Assembly (NCBI RefSeq): GCF_039537705.1
Contig: NZ_BAABBA010000021.1
Coordinates: 3,853-67,852, forward strand
Direction of reading: 5' to 3'
From: Georgenia daeguensis
GTDB lineage: Bacteria > Actinomycetota > Actinomycetes > Actinomycetales > Actinomycetaceae
DNA length: 64,000 bases
Shown in pieces: positions 27,735 to 36,015 of this stretch. The notes beneath the pieces were generated by a model, which was not told the origin of the DNA, made no database searches, and worked only from the letters and a program-made list of their open reading frames with translations. Both the position numbers and the translations under genes were made by a program. The first letter of the stretch is position 1. The number at the start of each line of letters is the position of its first letter.

Positions 27735-28190
27735 AGCGCCATCCTCCTTGTTGACATGCGAACCGTCTATGCCTGTCCGTCATCGCGCCTACTTACCAAA
27801 GTCGTCGTCGAAGAGCGCCTCTAAACATGGGTACCGTCGAAACTGCGCGAACTCGATCTCCCACCGCGTCGCCTCAATAACTTGTTGACCCCGGGATGCC
27901 GCCGTGCTCGGTGACAGTGGTCCGGAGGCCCTCGATGGCGACGACCGAACGGACTCCGTTGTCGAGACATCGTCCGGGAGCCCGTGGCGCCGTCGCTCGG
28001 GCGCTGTACTCGAGAACCCGACAGTGACCATGAAGCTGTCCACCAGGCGCATCCTGGGCTGCTGTGGTGGGCGTGGCGCCGCAACTTGGGGCTTACCGGC
28101 CGAGCGTGCCCGGGCCTGTACCTACTGGCTGGGTTAGGAGCACGCGCTTATCCCTCGCCGTCATCAACGCCACAGCGGGCCAGCGATAGG
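27735..28190. other. Upstream region of usp; no gene seen
   Basis: It holds the promoter side of the universal stress gene, with AAGGAGG close to its start. Otherwise only short frames without ribosome sites or motifs are present. The end runs into the truncated methyltransferase. Confidence 0.4.
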
Positions 28191-28191
28191 T

Positions 28192-28820
28192 CGACGTCGG
28201 CGCAGGGGTGCACAGCGTCTTTCCTTACCTGCTGGCGGCACGTCATGACGTGGGCGTAGCGGGCATCGACATCACCGACCGGTTACCGGAGCAGGTCGCG
28301 CGCGCCGAACGGGCCGAGCGCAACCGCCTCACCCGCGCAGGACAGGTTCACTGGGTCAGGGCGGATGCTCGCCAATTGCCGTTCGCGGACGCGTCAGTAG
28401 ATGGGGTCACCGCTGTATCGAGTCTGGAGCACCTGACGGAAGACCACGACCGACGTTGGCAGAGAATCCACCGTGTCCTGCGTCCTGGTGGGGAGGCGAT
28501 AGTGACGGTGTCGTTCGGCCGGCCGGAAGCAGGATCGAAGAGCGTGCCGATGAGCCGTTCCAGCGCGTCTACTCGCCGGGGACCCTGAGCAGGTCGTTCA
28601 TCGAGCCCTCCGGGATGAGGCTGGAGGGTGGGGTGCCGTATGGCGAGCGACTTTCCTTCTACGTGGTCAGCAGCCGGTTGCCGCGGTGGGCCGACAAGCT
28701 GCACCGACCCGTTGACGCCCTTGCCGCCGCGGTCCTGATGCGGCCCTACCCCACCACCGGATCGACCGTGCCTCAGCAGTTTTCCTCCGCCTCCGGCGAC
28801 CCGAGGAGCCGCTGCGCTGA
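28192..28820 (+). pseudogene. SAM-dependent methyltransferase, truncated and frameshifted
   Basis: The frame begins after a stop with VDVGAGVHSVFPYLLAARHD (SAM motif I). It goes on through GIDITDRLPEQVARAE, VRADARQLPFADASVDGVTA and HRVLRPGGEAIVTVSFGRP. Near 28510-28560 the frame shifts and continues as RVYSPGTLSRSFIEPSG. Start and reading frame are both lost, so it is a class I methyltransferase pseudogene. Confidence 0.7.
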
Positions 28821-28834
28821 GTGCCGCTGCCGGT

Positions 28835-29545
28835 TCAGTGGGCGAGGTAGATCGTGTTCGCCGAGTGCGAGCCGGTGTAGAAGTTCGGGAAGGTCACCTC
28901 CACGGAGCGCACCCGGCTGAAGACGGTCCGGGCCACGGCGCAGAAGGCCTCGTCGGGTGGGTCGTCCGACCACAGTGCGAAGACGCCGCCGGGGAGCAGA
29001 TGCCGGGTCAGGTTACGCAGGCCCGCCTCGGTGTAGAAGCGGGCATGCGCCGGATCCAGGACGTGGCGGGGGGAGTGGTCGACGTCGAGGAGGATTGCGT
29101 GGAAACGGCGCCCCGGCACCTGCACGTCGAAGCCGGCAGCCGACGCCGACCTGGCGAAGAAATCCCCGGCCACCAGGTGGGCGCGCGGGTCCCCGGTCAG
29201 GAGGGCGGCGTCCGGGAGTAGTCCGTGCTGCTGCCAGTCGATGACGTCCTCCAGGAGCTCCACGACGGTCACCGTTCGCACCCGGGGGTCTGTCAGCACG
29301 GTTCGCGCGGTGTACCCCAGGCCCAGGCCACCGACGACGACGTCGATGGCCGGTTCGTCGAGCTCGGCCAGGGCCAGGCGGGCCAGCTCTTCCTCGGCCA
29401 CGGTGAACAGGCTGGACATGAGGAACTCCTCGCCCAGCTTGACCTCGTAGACATCCACGCCGAGGGTCGGCTCCACACGGCGGCGCAGGGTGAGCTCACC
29501 GATCGGGGTCGAGCGCCACGCGAGCTCCTCGAAACGGGGTCTCAC
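28835..29545 (-). CDS. Spermidine synthase-like methyltransferase-fold protein
   Basis: A 236-residue Rossmann protein. VVVGGLGLGYTARTVL is the nucleotide loop, TVVELLEDVIDW the acidic strand 2 end, and FHAILLDVDHSPRHVL with LLPGGVFALWSDDPPDE the spermidine-synthase-like core. It lacks the full tetramer N-domain of SpeE, so the acceptor is unknown. The GTG start overlaps the ADP-ribosylglycohydrolase stop (GTGA), so both are made together under the palindrome at 30651-30670. Confidence 0.75.
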   Translation of the reverse strand: MRPRFEELAWRSTPIGELTLRRRVEPTLGVDVYEVKLGEEFLMSSLFTVAEEELARLALAELDEPAIDVVVGGLGLGYTARTVLTDPRVRTVTVVELLEDVIDWQQHGLLPDAALLTGDPRAHLVAGDFFARSASAAGFDVQVPGRRFHAILLDVDHSPRHVLDPAHARFYTEAGLRNLTRHLLPGGVFALWSDDPPDEAFCAVARTVFSRVRSVEVTFPNFYTGSHSANTIYLAH

Positions 29546-30495
29546 GGCCGGTAGGTCCGTTCCGCCAGGGCGTCCGCGACGGCGCGGATCCTGCTGGCGG
29601 CCTCCAGTCGGGCCACCAAGCCATCTGGCAGCCTCTGCTCGCCGACCAGGGCTCCGGACAGGCACCCGGACATCGTCGCGACGGTGTCGGTGTCCCCGCC
29701 CATGGCTACCGCGAAGGTGATGGCCGCGACCGGGTCCGCGGGGTGGTGCAGGAACGCGCTCAGCGCCGCGGGCGCGGCCTCGGCCGCCGCGATCCCCGTT
29801 CCGGTGCGCCGAGCGACGTCGGCGGGCTCGTCCTCGGCGAGTCCGGCTACGACCGCATCGAGCGCCGTAATCAGACTCGGGGATCGTAGGTGGCCGGCGA
29901 CTGTAGACAGCAGTTCCGCCGGGTCGAGGTCGTCGGGTCTGGTACGCAGGCAGAACCACGTGGCCACCGCGATCAGCGCCGCGCCGTCCTGGCCGTCGGG
30001 GTGTGCGTGGGTGATCGCCGCGGTCTGCCGTGCCACGTCTGCGGCGTGCTCGGGCCCTCCGGGTAGCGCCCCGACGGGAGCCGCGCGCATCGCTCCGCCG
30101 TTCCCCAGCGACCCCGCACCTCCGAAGGAGTCCCGCGCGAGGTCGCGCCAGTCCCCTCCGGTCAGCACCGCGGCGAAGATGCGCGGCGGGTTGGCTCCGT
30201 ACCCGCGGTGGGGTTCAGCGTGCCACGCCCGGGCGAAGCTGCGGGCAAGGGCTTCGTCGTCCAGGTCGGTGGTTTCCGGCAGGCCGGCGAGGTGCTCGGC
30301 CAGTGCCACCATCAGGCTCGTGTCGTCGGTCCACGTCAGCGCCCCGGCGCCGGAGAGCACCTCAGCCACCGCGTGCTCGGTCACCGCCCACTCGCCCTCG
30401 AACGGACGACCTAAGGAGTCCCCCAGCGCCCCTGCGAGCAGACAGCCACGCACCCGGGCCCGCCAGGAGTCGGGGTCGTGCCGGGCGGTCAGCAT
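29542..30495 (-). CDS. ADP-ribosylglycohydrolase family protein
   Basis: A protein of about 317 residues. The family's metal ligands are visible: GCLLAGALGDSLGRPFEG at the N-terminus, LTWTDDTSLM, and the C-terminal MGGDTDTVATM. Such enzymes (DraG/ARH type) remove ADP-ribose from proteins, or from other acceptors including nucleic acids. I chose ATG 30495 because the family homology starts there and the longer frame would begin inside the operator. A short upstream frame (30489-30581) overlaps the start. Confidence 0.88.
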   Translation of the reverse strand: MLTARHDPDSWRARVRGCLLAGALGDSLGRPFEGEWAVTEHAVAEVLSGAGALTWTDDTSLMVALAEHLAGLPETTDLDDEALARSFARAWHAEPHRGYGANPPRIFAAVLTGGDWRDLARDSFGGAGSLGNGGAMRAAPVGALPGGPEHAADVARQTAAITHAHPDGQDGAALIAVATWFCLRTRPDDLDPAELLSTVAGHLRSPSLITALDAVVAGLAEDEPADVARRTGTGIAAAEAAPAALSAFLHHPADPVAAITFAVAMGGDTDTVATMSGCLSGALVGEQRLPDGLVARLEAASRIRAVADALAERTYRP

Positions 30496-30581
30496 TTCCG
30501 CTGCGCCCTGCCCGATCCCGCGCCGGTCCGCACCGGGATGGCGGCGACCTGGTCCGCAGTACTCGTCGTCGTCACTGTCAC
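30489..30581 (-). CDS. Possible 30-residue upstream peptide
   Basis: A GTG at 30581 with AGGGGG six bases upstream opens a 30-codon frame (starts VTVTTTSTADQV, ends AQRKC). Its TGA lies just past the ATG of the ADP-ribosylglycohydrolase gene. The overlap would couple translation of the two. No homology is recognised. It could be a leader peptide or a chance frame. Confidence 0.3.
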   Translation of the reverse strand: MTVTTTSTADQVAAIPVRTGAGSGRAQRKC

Positions 30582-30647
30582 GTTCGACCCCCTGGTTGGT
30601 GCAGCGAGGCGTTTGCCAGAACGGAGGAGAACTAGCCCCGCTCGCCA

Positions 30648-30670
30648 ACTCTACCGTCACGTCAGTGTTG
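30648..30670 (-). promoter_or_regulatory. 20-bp operator with -10 box (site E)
   Basis: CTACCGTCACGTCAGTGTTG at 30651-30670 is centred on ACGT. Read on the minus strand, it runs into TAGAGT, a good -10 box for the ADP-ribosylglycohydrolase operon. It shares the CTACCGTCACGT half with site D. No good -35 is present, as expected for an activator-dependent promoter. Confidence 0.6.
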
Positions 30671-30724
30671 GACCCGAGCAGCCCCGCGCACCCACCTGCT
30701 CCAGCGATTGGTGAACGACCGCGC

Positions 30725-30905
30725 TACCGCCAGCCCAGAGGGGGCCGGAGCCACATTGGACAGCACGCTCTCGATGACGTGGGCGTTGTAGTCCACGCCG
30801 TGCGCGCTCGGCACCGCGAGCAGCACGGTGTCCGCCCTCGGTGATCGCCTCGTCGGCGGGCAGCTCCTCGGCCAGCTTGTCCAGCTCCCCCGCGTAGGAC
30901 TTCCT
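30725..30905 (-). pseudogene. LLM flavin-dependent oxidoreductase C-terminal remnant
   Basis: Minus-strand pieces in two frames read YAGELDKLAEELPADEAI and ADTVLLAVPSAHGVDYNAHV then IESVLSNVAPA. This matches the C-terminus of luciferase-like flavin monooxygenases as I remember it. The rest is missing and frames are shifted. Confidence 0.45.
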
Positions 30906-31093
30906 GAAGCGCGCCAGCCCGCTCCGCCACCGTCGTCGACGCCGCGCTTCACCTGCCGGCAGAGGGCCCGGACCAGGTGGTCGACGTGATCCTCGCCGAC
31001 CTGCGTTAGGACTGGTCGGAGTTCACCCGATCCGCCGACCTCGGTACGAACGGCCCCCACTCCGGGAGTGCAGCGTCACGGCACACTGATCAC

Positions 31094-31501
31094 ATGGTGG
31101 ACAGGGAGCGCGAGCCGATGATGCAGATCGGGAAGTTCGCGCAACGCACGGGACTGTCGATCCACACGATCCGCCACTACGACGACGTCGCGCTGCTACG
31201 ACCGTCAGGGCGCAGCGAGGGAGGTTTCCGCCTCTACACCGAGGCGGACCTCGAGCGGGTCAACGTCATCCGTCGGATCAAACCGCTGGGTTTCAGCCTG
31301 GAGCAGATGCGTGAGGTGCTCGACGTCCTCGACACGCTCCCCGCCGCGGGTCCCGCCGAACTCGTCGAGCTCGGCAAGAGGCTGGAAGCCATCAAGGAAA
31401 CCGCGTGCGAGCGGCGCGCGACACTGCTCGAGCAGGTAGCCCTGGCGGACAACTTCATCGGTCTGCTCGAACACCTGAGGCCCTCCCCGCAAGAGACTTA
31501 G
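31094..31501 (+). CDS. MerR-family regulator (first of two)
   Basis: A 135-residue protein. The MerR DNA-binding domain is MQIGKFAQRTGLSIHTIRHY, then SEGGFRLYTEADLERVNVIR. A dimerization helix (residues 85-125) follows. There is no Cys-rich metal site or drug-binding domain, so the signal is not obvious. Start is ATG 31094 or one of the paired ATGs at 31118/31121. It lies 97 bases upstream of operator A and shares the SEGGFRLYT signature with the second MerR protein. It is a candidate activator of the palindrome regulon. Confidence 0.9.
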   Translation: MVDREREPMMQIGKFAQRTGLSIHTIRHYDDVALLRPSGRSEGGFRLYTEADLERVNVIRRIKPLGFSLEQMREVLDVLDTLPAAGPAELVELGKRLEAIKETACERRATLLEQVALADNFIGLLEHLRPSPQET

Positions 31502-31597
31502 CTAATCAGCACGCGGTCGACGCGGGCGACTGGTTCGGCGGTAGACCGTGCGCCAGGGCCGTCGTCATGAACTCGGTCACCACCACTACCCCGAACC

Positions 31598-31620
31598 TTA
31601 CAGTTACGTTAGGGTAGGTG
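31598..31620 (+). promoter_or_regulatory. 20-bp operator with -10 box (site A)
   Basis: TTACAGTTACGTTAGGGTAG at 31598-31617 is centred on ACGT and runs into TAGGTG, the probable -10. The first gene of the operon starts at 31645. It matches sites B and C best in the GTTACGTTA core. Confidence 0.6.
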
Positions 31621-31644
31621 TGTATCGAGGTTCATGGAGGTGCA

Positions 31645-32097
31645 GTGCCGGTCTACAAGGTCACGCACGTAGGAAAGACGGATATCACGCTCGAGGCCGA
31701 CCGCGTCGTCAGCACCGGCGACTACGTCCGTTTCGAGAGGCTCGCCCCCGAGGGGGCGTGGAAGCGGGTGCTCCAGATGCCGGCGTCGTCCGTGCGGTCC
31801 GTCCGCCGACGCGTCCTCGAGGTCGGCGGCGCCCGACACTTCGCCCCTACGGAGCCGCTGTCGGTTCCGGCGCCCCCACGGAGGAGGTGGATCGTGGCTG
31901 ACCGCGACGACATCGACAAGATCGTCGAGCGTGCGCTGAGGCACGGTCCGCGCGACCACGACGAGATCGTCAGCTTCGCGTCCGCTGGGGGTGCGAATCC
32001 GCGTGTCATCACTGCTCTGCGCGCCCTGCCCCCCGGGACCTATCGCACCGCGGCAGAGGTGCGACCTTTCCTGCCTCCGGTCCGGGCCGCCAGCTAG
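31645..32097 (+). CDS. Fused small beta-rich module plus DUF2795-like domain
   Basis: A 150-residue protein starting at GTG 31645 behind GGAGG. Residues 1-80 (VPVYKVTHVG, EADRVVSTGDYVRFERL, WKRVLQMPASSVRSVRRR) match the beta-rich small proteins at 32512 and 35203. Residues 83-150 (DIDKIVERALRHGPRDHDEI, NPRVITALRALPPGTYRT) match the DUF2795-like proteins. Elsewhere the two are separate overlapping genes; here they share one frame. An internal GTG at 31893 with GGAGGAGG upstream could also yield the second part alone. Function unknown; under site A. Confidence 0.75.
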   Translation: MPVYKVTHVGKTDITLEADRVVSTGDYVRFERLAPEGAWKRVLQMPASSVRSVRRRVLEVGGARHFAPTEPLSVPAPPRRRWIVADRDDIDKIVERALRHGPRDHDEIVSFASAGGANPRVITALRALPPGTYRTAAEVRPFLPPVRAAS

Positions 32098-32135
32098 ACA
32101 GCCCGACGAAGAGGCTGCGAGGAGCGATCGACCAG

Positions 32136-32501
32136 TTGGAAGACGAGAGGGGCTCCGCCGAGATGGAGTCAGGGATGCTGCCCCAGGGAGGGCCGCTGTC
32201 GTCCCGGTTCGAGGAGATCTGTCCGGGCTGCCACGGAACCGGCCGCCAGCCCAGGGACCCCGGACCGGGCCGGCGTGTGCCTGCTCGGACAGAAGTCACG
32301 CCCGGTCCGTGCGACGACCAGGCCGGCCCCCCGCTCGCCCTGGTGTTCATCGAGACAGACGGCGACCAGCAGCGCCGGCGCTGCAGCAGATGCGGCGGCG
32401 CCGGAACCGTCCCGACCCGCGCAGGAGATGAGCTGCTCGCGTTTCTCCGGCGCCACCTGCCTTACCAGCACGGACAGGGCTGGGGAAGTTCAACACGATG
32501 A
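32136..32501 (+). CDS. Small protein with two DnaJ-type CxxCxGxG zinc motifs
   Basis: A 121-residue protein starting at TTG 32136, or more likely ATG 32163 behind GAGGGG. CPGCHGTGR (about residues 29-37) and CSRCGGAGTVP (about 83-93) are two CxxCxGxG repeats like half of the DnaJ zinc domain, so one zinc ion is probably bound. No J domain is present. It lies between the fused gene and the next pair, in the same operon. A thiol or unfolded-protein contact role is possible. Confidence 0.65.
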   Translation: MEDERGSAEMESGMLPQGGPLSSRFEEICPGCHGTGRQPRDPGPGRRVPARTEVTPGPCDDQAGPPLALVFIETDGDQQRRRCSRCGGAGTVPTRAGDELLAFLRRHLPYQHGQGWGSSTR

Positions 32502-32511
32502 AGGAGGGACT

Positions 32512-32754
32512 GTGCCGACGTTCAGAGTTGAGTACGCGGACGAGACGCAGAGGGTTGTCGATGCGCACCGGGTGGTGCGCGTCGGCGAGGAGATCACGTT
32601 TGAGAATCTGGTCTCGCGCGGCACCTGGGACCGGGTGCTGCGGGTGCCGGCGGAGTCGGTGCGCGCGATCCGGCGCAGCGTGCTGGAGGCGGGGAACTAC
32701 CGCCACTACCTGCCGGCGCAGCCGCTGGTGATCTCGCCGGTGGGACGCTCGTGA
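32512..32754 (+). CDS. Small beta-rich protein, module copy 2
   Basis: An 80-residue protein: VPTFRVEYADETQRVVDAHR, VRVGEEITFENLVSRGTWDR, VLRVPAESVRAIRRSV. The AAGGAGGGAC site sits just before the GTG. It is homologous to the first half of the fused gene at 31645 and to 35203. A predicted small beta-barrel ends in a helix. The stop overlaps the next DUF2795-like gene (GTGA), so the pair is probably a complex or consecutive partners. No known domain recognised. Confidence 0.7.
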   Translation: MPTFRVEYADETQRVVDAHRVVRVGEEITFENLVSRGTWDRVLRVPAESVRAIRRSVLEAGNYRHYLPAQPLVISPVGRS

Positions 32755-32963
32755 GCGCGGTGACGCGGCGCGAGGTCGCCGAGGCGGTCCGACCGGCCCT
32801 GGCCTGGGGTGCGCGCGACGGCGACGAGCTGGCGAGCTACGCCATGACGTCCGGGGCCCGCGAAGGTGTCGTTCTGGCGCTCAAGACGTTGCCCAGGCGC
32901 CGGTACACCGGAGTCGCCGACCTGTGGCCGGACCTGCCGGACGTCAAGGACGCGGACTCGTAG
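32751..32963 (+). CDS. DUF2795-like small helical protein, copy 2
   Basis: A 70-residue protein: VTRREVAEAVRPALAW, GARDGDELASYAMTSGAREG, VVLALKTLPRRRYTGVADLW. The helical core and the closing LPxxxYxxxxDLW match the DUF2795 family as I remember it, and three other genes here. The GTG start overlaps the partner gene by four bases. It would be the last gene of the site A operon. Function unknown. Confidence 0.7.
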   Translation: MSAVTRREVAEAVRPALAWGARDGDELASYAMTSGAREGVVLALKTLPRRRYTGVADLWPDLPDVKDADS

Positions 32964-32998
32964 CCGAGGGCCCCCACCGCCGGTCGCGGCGCTTCGGG

Positions 32999-34630
32999 TC
33001 AGCGGCGCCCCTGCCGGTAGCGCCGGATCAGCTCGTTCGTCGAGGAGTCGTGACCGGGGGCGGGCTCGTCGTCGGCGGTCAGCTCGGGGGCGATCTGGTT
33101 GGCCAGCACCTTGCCGAGCTCGACGCCCCACTGGTCGAAGGAGTTCACACCCCACACCACGCCCTGGGTGAAAACCTTGTGCTCGTACAGGGCGATCAGC
33201 TGGCCGAGGACCGAGGGCGTGAGCCGCGGCGCCAGGATCAGCGTGGTCGGGTGGTTGCCGGCGAAGGTCTTGTGCGGCACGAGCTCGGCCGGCACCCCGC
33301 CTGCCGCCACCTCCTCGCTGGTGCGACCGAACGCCAGGGCCTCGGCCTGGGCGAGCATGTTCGCGGTGAGGAGGTCGTGGTGGCCCGGCACCTCGCGGGC
33401 CGAGTGCACGAAGCCGATGAGGTCGGCCGGCACCGTCTGCGTGCCTTGGTGGATGAGCTGGTAGAAGGCGTGCTGGCCGTTGGTGCCGGGCTCGCCCCAG
33501 ACCACCGGGCCGGTCTCGACCTCCACCGGCTCGCCCCGGCGGGTGACGGATTTGCCGTTGGACTCCATGTCGAGCTGCTGGAGGTAGGCGGGGAACCGCG
33601 AGAGGTACTCGCTGTAGGGCAGGACGGCGTGGGTCGGGGCGTGGTGGAAGTTGCGGTACCAGATGCCCAGCAGCCCGAGCAGCACCGGGACGTTCCGTTC
33701 CAGCGGGGTGCTTCGGAAGTGCTCGTCCACGGCCCGGTATCCCGCGAGCATCTCGCGGAAGCGGTCCGGACCGATCGCGAGCATCACCGACAGCCCGACC
33801 GCCGAGGGCAGGGAGTACCGACCGCCCACCCAGTCCCAGAACCCGAACATGTTCGCGGTGTCGATCCCGAAGGCCGCCACCTCGGCCGCGTTCGTCGAGA
33901 CCGCCACGAAGTGGCGCGCCACGGCCGCCTCCTCGCCGAGGGACTCGACCAGCCAGGCGCGCGCCGTGCGGGCGTTGGTGAGGGTCTCGATCGTGGTGAA
34001 GGTCTTGGACACCACGACGAACAACGTCTGTTCCGGGTCGGCGTGGGCGAGAGCGCCGGCAATGTCCTCGCCGTCGACGTTTGAGACGAAGACCGAGGAC
34101 AGGCCGTTCGTGGCATAGGGCTCCAGCGCCAGGGTCGCCATCTTCGGTCCGAGGTCCGAGCCGCCGATACCGATGTTGACCACGCGGGTGATCCGCCGAC
34201 CGGTGTACCCGATCCACTCCCCCGAGCGGATCTGCTCGGCGAACGCCGACATCCGGTCCAGTACCTCGTGCACGTCGGCGACGACGTCCTGCCCGTCGAC
34301 GACCAGGGATGCCCCGCGCGGTGCGCGCAGGGCGGTGTGCAGGACGGCCCGGTCCTCGGTGGTGTTGATCCGCTCCCCGCGGAACATCGCCTCGATGTGC
34401 TCGCCGAGTCCGGCGGCACGGGCGAGGTCGCCCAGCAGGCCGAGGGTCTCGTCTGTCACCCGGTGCTTGGAGTAGTCGACGTACAGGTCGCCCACCTCGG
34501 CGACCAGCCGGGTGCCGCGATCCGGATCGGCGGCGAACAGCTCACGCAGGTGCTGGCCTCGGGTGCGTGCGGCGTGCTCGCTCAGCGCATTCCACTCCGG
34601 CGTGGTCTGGATGGCTCGGTGCTCGCTCAT
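32999..34630 (-). CDS. pgi: Glucose-6-phosphate isomerase
   Basis: A 543-residue enzyme with both family signatures: GEPGTNGQHAFYQLIHQG and NSFDQWGVELGK, plus VNIGIGGSDLGPKM for phosphate binding. Length is complete. ATG 34630 follows GGAGGAGCT. It interconverts glucose-6-phosphate and fructose-6-phosphate. It lies downstream of the second MerR gene on the same strand, with 68 bases between, so both may be transcribed from site B. A second chromosomal copy is likely if this is a plasmid. Confidence 0.96.
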   Translation of the reverse strand: MSEHRAIQTTPEWNALSEHAARTRGQHLRELFAADPDRGTRLVAEVGDLYVDYSKHRVTDETLGLLGDLARAAGLGEHIEAMFRGERINTTEDRAVLHTALRAPRGASLVVDGQDVVADVHEVLDRMSAFAEQIRSGEWIGYTGRRITRVVNIGIGGSDLGPKMATLALEPYATNGLSSVFVSNVDGEDIAGALAHADPEQTLFVVVSKTFTTIETLTNARTARAWLVESLGEEAAVARHFVAVSTNAAEVAAFGIDTANMFGFWDWVGGRYSLPSAVGLSVMLAIGPDRFREMLAGYRAVDEHFRSTPLERNVPVLLGLLGIWYRNFHHAPTHAVLPYSEYLSRFPAYLQQLDMESNGKSVTRRGEPVEVETGPVVWGEPGTNGQHAFYQLIHQGTQTVPADLIGFVHSAREVPGHHDLLTANMLAQAEALAFGRTSEEVAAGGVPAELVPHKTFAGNHPTTLILAPRLTPSVLGQLIALYEHKVFTQGVVWGVNSFDQWGVELGKVLANQIAPELTADDEPAPGHDSSTNELIRRYRQGRR

Positions 34631-34698
34631 AGCTCCTCCGCGTTCGTCGCGACCGGGCCGGCGGCACACGGCGAGCGGTGGACACCGGGCACCGGCTC

Positions 34699-35106
34699 TC
34701 AGGTGGTTGCGTGACGTGGCTGGTGGGACAGCCGCACGTCGAGACCGGCCACGAACGACTCGGTCGCGGCGAGCTTGGCGCGCAGCTTCTCGCTGCGTTC
34801 TGCCGCCCTGGCCCGGAACTCACCCAGCGCGGCGAGGAGACGGTCCCGCTCGGCGTCGTCGACGTGCTCGTCCTTGAGCCTGTCCAGGATGGTCAGGACG
34901 TCCTTCATCTCCTCGATGGAGAAGTCCAGGGGCTTCATCTGCTTGACCAGCTCGAGCCGCTCCACGTCACCGTCGGTGTAGAGACGGAAACCTCCCTCGC
35001 TCCGGCTCGAGGGCGAGACGAGGTCGACCTCGCCGTAGTAGCGGATGGTTCGCAGGGACAGGCCCGTACGCTCGGCGACCTCGCCGATCTGCATGTGGCC
35101 AGCCAT
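34699..35106 (-). CDS. MerR-family regulator (second of two)
   Basis: A 135-residue protein: MQIGEVAERTGLSLRTIRYY, SEGGFRLYTDGDVERLELVK, then a coiled dimer helix (residues 60-120). Like the first MerR protein it lacks metal ligands and a ligand-binding domain. GAGGAGAG precedes ATG 35106. The palindrome at 35161-35180 lies between it and the divergent module gene, so it probably controls itself, pgi and the divergent operon. Confidence 0.92.
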   Translation of the reverse strand: MAGHMQIGEVAERTGLSLRTIRYYGEVDLVSPSSRSEGGFRLYTDGDVERLELVKQMKPLDFSIEEMKDVLTILDRLKDEHVDDAERDRLLAALGEFRARAAERSEKLRAKLAATESFVAGLDVRLSHQPRHATT

Positions 35107-35155
35107 GGTCTCTCCTCGGATCGTGTGACGGTCGACCTTACCGGGTCCCGCACGA

Positions 35156-35183
35156 TCAATCTACTGTTACGTTACGGTAGAGT
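35156..35183. promoter_or_regulatory. 20-bp operator between divergent operons (site B)
   Basis: CTACTGTTACGTTACGGTAG at 35161-35180 is the best palindrome of the set: 16 of 20 positions are symmetric around ACGT. Rightward it runs into TAGAGT, leftward into TAGATT; both are -10-like. It can serve the second merR gene and pgi on one side, and the module/prfC/proB operon on the other. Confidence 0.65.
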
Positions 35184-35202
35184 GTGGCGTGGAGGAGGCA
35201 CC

Positions 35203-35448
35203 GTGCCCGCATATCGCGTCGTGGAGGACGACGGACGCCAGATCGATCTGGACGCGCACCGCGTCACCAGGGTCGGCGACGTTCTCGTCTTCGAGGACAT
35301 CAGTACCGCGACGGGCCAGTGGCAAAAGGTGGCCAGGGTGCCGCTCGCCCGTGTCCAGTCCGTCCGTGACGACGCCCCAGCGAGCTGGCTCCCCGTGCGG
35401 CCTCAGACTCCGCACCGAGAAGGACGAGACGAGGAACAGGTTCGATGA
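35203..35448 (+). CDS. Small beta-rich protein, module copy 3
   Basis: An 81-residue protein: VPAYRVVEDDGRQIDLDAHR, VTRVGDVLVFEDISTATG, WQKVARVPLARVQSVR. The GTG start is behind GGAGGAGG. It is homologous to 32512 and to the first half of 31645, with a divergent C-terminus rich in Pro and charged residues. It overlaps the next gene by ATGA. It is the first gene of the operon that leads to prfC and proB. Confidence 0.7.
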   Translation: MPAYRVVEDDGRQIDLDAHRVTRVGDVLVFEDISTATGQWQKVARVPLARVQSVRDDAPASWLPVRPQTPHREGRDEEQVR

Positions 35449-35651
35449 ACGTGACACGTGTGGAGCTTGCCGAGATCTTCCGGCCGGTCATGGACGGCAC
35501 GGTGCGCAGCGCCGACGAACTGGTGAGCGTCGCAGTCGCCGCCGGCGCGCACCCCGACGCCGTCGAGGTCGTGCGCTCCCTGCCGCCCGGGGAGTACCGG
35601 CGGATGACCGACCTGTGGCGACACCTGCCCGGCGTGCCCGTGGGGGTCTGA
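35445..35651 (+). CDS. DUF2795-like small helical protein, copy 3
   Basis: A 68-residue protein: VTRVELAEIFRPVMDG, SADELVSVAVAAGAHPDAVE, VVRSLPPGEYRRMTDLWRHL. It is the same family as 32751 and 42220. It overlaps the partner on the left (ATGA) and the zinc-ribbon gene on the right (TGATG), so three proteins are translated in series. Function unknown. Confidence 0.7.
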   Translation: MNVTRVELAEIFRPVMDGTVRSADELVSVAVAAGAHPDAVEVVRSLPPGEYRRMTDLWRHLPGVPVGV

Positions 35652-35980
35652 TGCGCCAGTTCTCCTGCCCGGCCTGCGGGGAGACCAAGCAGCTCAGCGG
35701 CGCCCGTTCCGCCGAGGGCATCCGCATCTCCTGCGGGGCGTGCGGTGCCAGCTGGATGCGCGACCAGACCCCGCGCTGCGCGACGTGCGGGGGCACCGAG
35801 GTGTTCAGCGCCCCTCGGGTCGTACTGTCGATGGGTCGCGGGTCGATCACGTCCATGGCCGGCCAGCGCGACGTCCTCGTCTGCTACCGCTGCGACCGTG
35901 AGGCGATCCTGACCTACCACGACCGCGGCAGCCCCCTGCCACCGAACTACGTGCCCGCCGCCCACACCCCGCGAGCCTGA
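35651..35980 (+). CDS. Zinc-ribbon protein
   Basis: A 109-residue protein with four Cys pairs: FSCPACGETK, ISCGACGASW, PRCATCGGTE and VCYRCDRE. These should form two zinc ribbons, as in small RNA- or ribosome-linked proteins. No catalytic motif is present. It sits between the DUF2795-like gene and prfC in one operon, so a link to translation is possible but unproven. Confidence 0.7.
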   Translation: MRQFSCPACGETKQLSGARSAEGIRISCGACGASWMRDQTPRCATCGGTEVFSAPRVVLSMGRGSITSMAGQRDVLVCYRCDREAILTYHDRGSPLPPNYVPAAHTPRA

Positions 35981-36015
35981 GCACCCACCACGCCGACCCG
36001 CCCCTGGAGCCACCG

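Noticed and set aside
27789..28084. Small genes upstream of the universal stress gene
   Set aside because: Overlapping frames on both strands with no ribosome site or recognisable sequence; most likely non-coding.
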